A DNA stretch of 39,360 nt. Origin: CALZJC01 sp041574955. GTDB taxonomy: Bacteria > Acidobacteriota > Thermoanaerobaculia > Multivoradales > JAHEKO01. Where the stretch lies: NCBI GenBank assembly GCA_041574955.1, contig JBFGNS010000021.1, positions 1 through 39,360 of the forward strand, in the 5' to 3' direction. Shown here piece by piece: positions 35,351-39,360 of this stretch. The notes under the pieces are model-generated. The model ran no database searches. It saw only the letters and a program-made list of their open reading frames with translations, and was not told the origin of the DNA. The position numbers and the translations under genes are program-made. Every line of letters starts with the position of its first letter. The stretch's first letter is position 1.

Positions 35351-37033
35351 CTACCAGTCCAGCAGGCTCACGAGCCGTCGGTACACGTCCGTGTTGTCCA
35401 GCACCCCGTCGAACCGCTCCGCCCCCGGCCCCACCGCCCAGATCGGGACGTCCTCGCCGGTGTGGCCGTAGGTGTCGTCGGAGATGCGGGGGACGAAGGT
35501 GACGCCGTTGCGGTCGGCCAGCAGGCGCCCGAGGGCGCGGCTGGCGTCGTAGATCAGCTCGCCGTCGCGGACGGCGTCGAGGTCGGCGTCGGTGATGTCG
35601 GTGTAGCCGGTCATCGAGGCCACGAGGTCCGCGCCGGCGCCGGACTCGCGAATCTCGGTGGCCATCCACTCGACCGAGGCGCGCTGGGAGCGGAGCTCGT
35701 CCCAGTCGACGTAGTCGTTCAAGGCCAGGCCACCGGTGGCGTGGTCGGCGGTGACCAGGACCAGCACATCGGGGTGGGCCTTTCGGAACTCGAGCACCGC
35801 GGCCACCGCGCGGTCGAAGGCGGCGATCTCGGGGGCCAGGCCGGCGGCGTCGAAGTTGTGACCGGCGTGGTCGATGCGGCCGCCCTCGACGACCAGGAAG
35901 AAGCCCGGCTGGGCTTCGCCGAGGGCCTCGAGCGCCAGCTCGACCAGCTCGGCGAGGGCCGGGTCGCGCTCGGCCGGCGGCCGGCGGCGGTCGTCGAGCT
36001 GGAAGGCCAGGTGGCCTTCGGCGAACAGGCCGAGGAGCTGTGCCGGCACCGGCATGGACTGGTCGCCCACCTGCCCGATGGGCCGGCCGCGCCTCTCTTC
36101 GAGCAGCTTGCGGCGGAGCATGGCCTCGATCCTCCGCGGATCGCGCCGGACCCCCCGCCGGGCGGCGAGGTCGCCGCGCCGCCAGATCTCGTAGCCGGCC
36201 GCCCGGGCTTCGGCCAGCAGGTTGCGGCCGTCTTCGCGGGAGCCGCCGGCCTCGGCCGGCAGGAAGCGGCCGAGCCCGCCGCCCAGCACCACGTCGGGCC
36301 GGTGCTCGAGGAGCTGCTCGGCGATCACGTCCTCGTCGGCGTAGCGGTCGGGGACGTGGGCGTAGAACGCGGCCGGGGTGGCGTGGGTGACGGTTGTGGT
36401 GGTGACGTACCCCACCTTCCAGCCGCGCTCCTTGGCGCGCTCGGTGATGCTCTCGACCCGCTGCGCCTGGGCGTCGACCCCGACGTACAGGTTCGAGGTC
36501 TTGACCCCGGTGGCCATGGCGGTGGCGCCGGCGCCGCTGTCGGTGACCGGGTTGGAGGCCGACCAGGTGGAAACCAGGCCGAGCGCCGGCAGGGTCTCGA
36601 AGCGGAACCGCTCGCCGGGCGGCAGCAGCAGCCGGCGGGCGAAGGTGATCTGGGAGACGCCCATGCCGTCGCCGATCATCAGCACCACGCCGCGCGGGCG
36701 GGCAGGCGGCTCGGCGGGCGCCTGCGTGGAAGCCGGGCGCAGCTCGCCCGGCCCGACCGCGGGCTGGTAGGGGCTCTCGCTCGCACTCGGGCTGGCGCTG
36801 GGGCTGCCACTGGGGCTATCACCGGGACTGGGAGTGGCGCTGCGGCTGGGACTCGAGGTCTCGCTCGGGCTCGCGCTGGGGCTCGAGCTTGCGCCGCGAG
36901 CCGAGGCGCAGCCGCCTGCCGCCCAGGCCGCCAGCAGACAGGTCAGAAGCGCCGGCAGGAGAGCCGCTGCGGGCCGGAAGGCCCTCGGGCGCCTCGCCTG
37001 GCGCACCGGTGCCGCAATCGTCGAACGGACCAT
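35351..37033 (-). CDS. Alkaline phosphatase (PhoA family), predicted lipoprotein with Ser/Pro linker
   Basis: The 560-residue enzyme has a basic N terminus, hydrophobic core and lipobox-like AAGGC (Cys42). A low-complexity Ser/Pro/Ala linker (about 46-89) follows, then the alkaline phosphatase domain: LMIGDGMG (Asp122), nucleophile in TDSGAGATAMATGVK (Ser166), EGGRIDHAGH, TADHATGG and GHTGEDVPIWA. It removes phosphate from monoesters outside the inner membrane. The linker would hold the enzyme off the membrane. The ATG at 37033 follows GGGAAG; the frame stays open upstream only as a shadow of the aminotransferase gene. Only 23 bases separate it from that gene. Confidence 0.93.
   Translation of the reverse strand: MVRSTIAAPVRQARRPRAFRPAAALLPALLTCLLAAWAAGGCASARGASSSPSASPSETSSPSRSATPSPGDSPSGSPSASPSASESPYQPAVGPGELRPASTQAPAEPPARPRGVVLMIGDGMGVSQITFARRLLLPPGERFRFETLPALGLVSTWSASNPVTDSGAGATAMATGVKTSNLYVGVDAQAQRVESITERAKERGWKVGYVTTTTVTHATPAAFYAHVPDRYADEDVIAEQLLEHRPDVVLGGGLGRFLPAEAGGSREDGRNLLAEARAAGYEIWRRGDLAARRGVRRDPRRIEAMLRRKLLEERRGRPIGQVGDQSMPVPAQLLGLFAEGHLAFQLDDRRRPPAERDPALAELVELALEALGEAQPGFFLVVEGGRIDHAGHNFDAAGLAPEIAAFDRAVAAVLEFRKAHPDVLVLVTADHATGGLALNDYVDWDELRSQRASVEWMATEIRESGAGADLVASMTGYTDITDADLDAVRDGELIYDASRALGRLLADRNGVTFVPRISDDTYGHTGEDVPIWAVGPGAERFDGVLDNTDVYRRLVSLLDW
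36770..36896. repeat. Degenerate short tandem repeat coding the Ser/Pro linker
   Basis: Within the phosphatase gene, repeats of about 6-12 bases of GCTGGGGCT/GCTCGGGCT type (plus strand) encode SPSASPSETSS-like text. Length changes by slippage would stay in frame only in multiples of three. Confidence 0.7.
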
Positions 37034-37056
37034 CGAGCTTCCCTTCCCCGCCGACC

Positions 37057-38007
37057 TCAGAACGGCAGCGGATCTCCCTCGCTGGCGGTCTTGTCGCGGT
37101 AGAGGCGCTGGAGCCGGCGGGTCACGGGGCCGATCGCGCCGTCGCCCTCCGCACCCGCCCCTATCGGCCGGCCGTCGACCTCGAGCACCGGCGACAGCTC
37201 GCCCATGGTGCCGGTGGTGAACAGCTCGTCGGCGGCGTACAGCTCGGCCGGCGTGACCCGCCGCTCGACGGTCGGAATGCCGGCCTGGCGCGCGATCTCG
37301 AGCACCACGCCGCGGGTGATGCCGGGCAGGCAGGCGTCGGCCAGCGGCGTCACAAGCTGGCCGCGCTTGACCAGGAACAGGTTGGTGGCGTTGGTCTCGG
37401 CCACCCAGCCCTGCAGATCGAGCATCACCGCGTCGTCGACGCCGGCGACGTCGGCCTCGATCTTGGCCAGGATGTTGTTGATCAGGTTGTTGTGATGGAT
37501 CTTGGAGTCGATGGTCTGGGGCGAGTTGCGGCGCACCGAGGCGGTCATCAGCCTGACGCCGGCCGGATCGTAGATCGGCTGCTTCCACTCGGCCAGCACG
37601 ATCAGGCAGGGGCCCTTCCGGTTGAACCGCGGGCTCATGCCGGAGGTGACCTTTGGGCCGCGGGTGAGGGTCAGCCGGACATGGGCGCCGTCGCGCATGC
37701 CGTTGGCCTCGAGGGTGGCGAACAGCGCCCGGCGCACCTCGTCGAGATCCGGCAGCGGCTCGAACCGCATGGCGCGCGCCGAGTCGAGCAGCCGGTCGAG
37801 GTGGCGGCCGAGCATGAACACCCGGCCGTCGTAGACCCTGAGGCCCTCCCACACCGCGTCGCCGCCCTGGACCGAGGAGTCGAAGACCGACACCCGCGCC
37901 TGGTCGCGTGGCCACAGCCGGTCGCCCACCCACACCTGGATGTCCGCGTTGCGCGGATCGGGCAGCTCGTCGGGCCGGTAGTCCGGGGGGTAGGTCGCCT
38001 CAGCCAC
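37057..38007 (-). CDS. Class IV aminotransferase (branched-chain/D-amino acid aminotransferase-like)
   Basis: The 316-residue enzyme has the fold-type IV PLP features: the active-site lysine in DSKIHHNN (Lys169), the PLP-contacting Glu204 in VAETNATN, early SVQGGDAVWEGLRVYDG, and FTTGTMGELSPV near the C terminus. It should transaminate branched-chain or related amino acids in the cytoplasm. Its start overlaps the end of the sulfotransferase-like gene by eight bases, so they are co-translated. Aminotransferase-4 enzymes joined to this P-loop protein are, as I recall, also seen as fusions in plants, which supports a linked role. IlvE or D-amino acid aminotransferase cannot be told apart here. 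Confidence 0.9.
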   Translation of the reverse strand: MAEATYPPDYRPDELPDPRNADIQVWVGDRLWPRDQARVSVFDSSVQGGDAVWEGLRVYDGRVFMLGRHLDRLLDSARAMRFEPLPDLDEVRRALFATLEANGMRDGAHVRLTLTRGPKVTSGMSPRFNRKGPCLIVLAEWKQPIYDPAGVRLMTASVRRNSPQTIDSKIHHNNLINNILAKIEADVAGVDDAVMLDLQGWVAETNATNLFLVKRGQLVTPLADACLPGITRGVVLEIARQAGIPTVERRVTPAELYAADELFTTGTMGELSPVLEVDGRPIGAGAEGDGAIGPVTRRLQRLYRDKTASEGDPLPF

Positions 38008-38764
38008 CGGCGTCGGCTCCGGGGGCGTCGGTCCTGGGGGCGTCGGCTCTGAGAGCGTGCCAGTGGAGCCGCTCGTAGTGCGGCCGGCACTCGGCGAGCA
38101 CCGGCTCGAGCTCCTCCGGGAAATCGCCCGGCTTGGGCCGGTAGGGGCGGAAGCCGGTCGAGCGGTGGACGTTGGCGTACCAGTGCGGCGCCCAGATGCC
38201 GTCCTCGGGGCGGCCGCCGGCCGGCCAGGAGAGCATCGCCTCGTCGAACTCGAGCCCCAGGGCGCGGCACAGCGCCGCCAGTACGCCGGGCGGATCCTCG
38301 AGCAGCAGGCGCGAGTCGATCACCGGCGGCTGCTGGCCGCGGCGGCGGAGCTGGTCGTAGAGCTCTGCCTGGACCGCGATGCCGGTGTCGGCCAGCCGCG
38401 GCACGGCGAGCTGGTGGCGCAGCGAGCGCAGCACCTCGGCCGGGTCGCGGATCAGCAGCACGTTGGCGGTGCGGTCCAGGAACCCGCGGTCGAGCTCGAC
38501 CAGGTGGTGGGCCATCTGCTTGAAGAACACCACCGGGCGGTCGCACGGGCCGAGGATCACCTCGCGCACCACGCGCTCGCCGTCGGTCTCCATCGCCGCC
38601 AGCACCTCCTCGCGCCCCGGGTGCTCGACCCCGGACACCCGCAGGTAGTGGCCGTAGAGCGGCTCGTCCACCGCCAGCGTGTCGGCGCGCTGGGCGAACG
38701 AGTACATCAGCGCGGTCGAGACGTTGCGCGGCCCCGACCAGAGGCAGATGCGCAGCGGTTTCAC
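38000..38764 (-). CDS. Sulfotransferase-like P-loop protein paired with the aminotransferase
   Basis: The 254-residue protein starts with LWSGPRNVSTALMYSFAQR, a P-loop of sulfotransferase type (10-17), and has VLLIRDPAEVLRSLRHQL with the Arg and Ser eight residues apart as in the 3'-phosphate-binding site. The region AECRPHYERLHWHAL is near the C terminus, followed by a short Ala/Asp/Pro repeat (ADAPRTDAPGADAGG) coded by 12-base DNA repeats. It may use PAPS or bind another nucleotide. The start is the GTG at 38764, ten bases after the stop of the next gene upstream. Confidence 0.85.
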   Translation of the reverse strand: MKPLRICLWSGPRNVSTALMYSFAQRADTLAVDEPLYGHYLRVSGVEHPGREEVLAAMETDGERVVREVILGPCDRPVVFFKQMAHHLVELDRGFLDRTANVLLIRDPAEVLRSLRHQLAVPRLADTGIAVQAELYDQLRRRGQQPPVIDSRLLLEDPPGVLAALCRALGLEFDEAMLSWPAGGRPEDGIWAPHWYANVHRSTGFRPYRPKPGDFPEELEPVLAECRPHYERLHWHALRADAPRTDAPGADAGG

Positions 38765-38774
38765 GGTCGCCCCG

Positions 38775-39360
38775 TCAGTCGAGCCAGGTGGGCTGCAGGC
38801 GCAGCACCCGCCGCTCGGTGGCGCCGTCGGCGCCCACCAGCACGGTGCGCAGAGCGCAGCCGCGGGGCGTCACCTCGCAGCCGGCGACCAGCAGCCAGCG
38901 GCCGTCCGCCAGCCGCAGCAGGTGGCTGAAGCCGACCGTCTCGGCGCCCACCGGCTCGAGCGCCGGCAGCGCGGCGTGCAGCCGCCAGCCGCCCGCGGCG
39001 TGCTGGCTCAGGAACAGCTTCTGCGGCTCGGAGCGGTCGAACCAGGCCAGCGAAAGCGGCAGCCCGGCGGCCGCGGTCGGCAGGTCGACGGCAGTCGGCG
39101 GCGGGCCGGCGCTCATCCCGGACCACGGAGTCCAGCGCGACCGCCGCCAGGTAGTGCCGCCGTCGGACGACAGGTAGACCGATCCGGCGCGCGACAGGTA
39201 GGCCACCTCGCCGCCGGCCAGCGGCACCAGCTGGCCGCGCTCCTCGGCAGGCACCCCGGGCAGGCCGGCAACCCAGCTGTCGGCCTCGGCGGCGCGCCGG
39301 AACCGGCCGCTGCCGGTCACCACCGCGTCGGTGGTGCCGGGCTGGGGCCGGGCCGCCGGC
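38775..39360 (-). CDS. BNR/sialidase-like repeat protein (partial, continues past the window)
   Basis: The frame is open to the window end, so at least 195 residues are seen and the N terminus is missing. An Asp-box typical of BNR/sialidase beta-propellers is visible in VYLSSDGGTTW, with surrounding strands such as VAYLSRAGS and LLRLADGRWLLVAG. Such proteins are secreted or periplasmic propellers, ranging from sialidases to Ycf48-like assembly factors; no catalytic residue is visible. A GTG at 39323 exists but continuous coding upstream makes it a poor start. It ends ten bases before the sulfotransferase-like gene, likely in one operon. Confidence 0.78.
   Translation of the reverse strand, partial: PAARPQPGTTDAVVTGSGRFRRAAEADSWVAGLPGVPAEERGQLVPLAGGEVAYLSRAGSVYLSSDGGTTWRRSRWTPWSGMSAGPPPTAVDLPTAAAGLPLSLAWFDRSEPQKLFLSQHAAGGWRLHAALPALEPVGAETVGFSHLLRLADGRWLLVAGCEVTPRGCALRTVLVGADGATERRVLRLQPTWLD

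Overview
The window is about 39 kb of very high-GC bacterial DNA (roughly 70% by eye) from a diderm (Gram-negative-type) organism: it encodes a TonB-dependent outer-membrane receptor, several predicted lipoproteins and many Sec signal peptides. Gene style, short palindromic intergenic repeats and the mix of secreted hydrolases, sulfotransferases and PASTA proteins would fit an Acidobacteriota-like lineage, but no marker here fixes the phylum; that is inference. No rRNA, tRNA, CRISPR, IS element or prophage was seen.

Layout. 1-358: two tandem copies of a palindromic intergenic repeat. 359-5228: Nudix hydrolase and sulfotransferase (minus), a five-PASTA membrane protein with an overlapping partner of unknown function (plus), and a secreted protein (minus). 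5367-8380: lepA-hemW, overlapping by one base. 8481-12350: a lipoprotein, a secreted protein, a B12-binding radical SAM protein resembling hopanoid C-3 methylase (HpnR), and an agmatinase/arginase-family enzyme. 12486-17299: a giant polytopic patatin-like phospholipase with WD40-like blades in its insert, and a DinB-family protein.

17378-28166 is the most notable region: a nine-gene minus-strand operon with a near-consensus promoter and a TetR-type operator. In transcription order it encodes a TetR regulator, TonB-dependent receptor, short-chain dehydrogenase, an atypical ketoacyl synthase III-like enzyme (Cys kept, His and Asn replaced), a secreted alpha/beta hydrolase, an acyl-CoA synthetase-like AMP ligase, two more alpha/beta hydrolases and a sodium:solute symporter. 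Most junctions are 4-base ATGA/GTGA overlaps. Together they look like an inducible uptake-and-conversion system for an unknown ester or acyl/carbonyl compound. The enzyme families are the same four as in OleABCD olefin/beta-lactone synthesis, but the details argue against true Ole orthology.

28298-35239: a secreted cupin-amidohydrolase fusion, a lipoprotein, a serine beta-lactamase-like hydrolase and a DUF429 protein with a small partner, separated by intergenic regions holding a 15-bp tandem repeat and two further copies of the palindromic repeat. Then comes a lower-GC two-gene segment (membrane-anchored small protein plus 2OG-Fe(II) oxygenase) that looks acquired. 35351-39360 (minus): alkaline phosphatase lipoprotein, class IV aminotransferase overlapping a sulfotransferase-like P-loop protein, and a BNR/sialidase-like protein cut by the window end.
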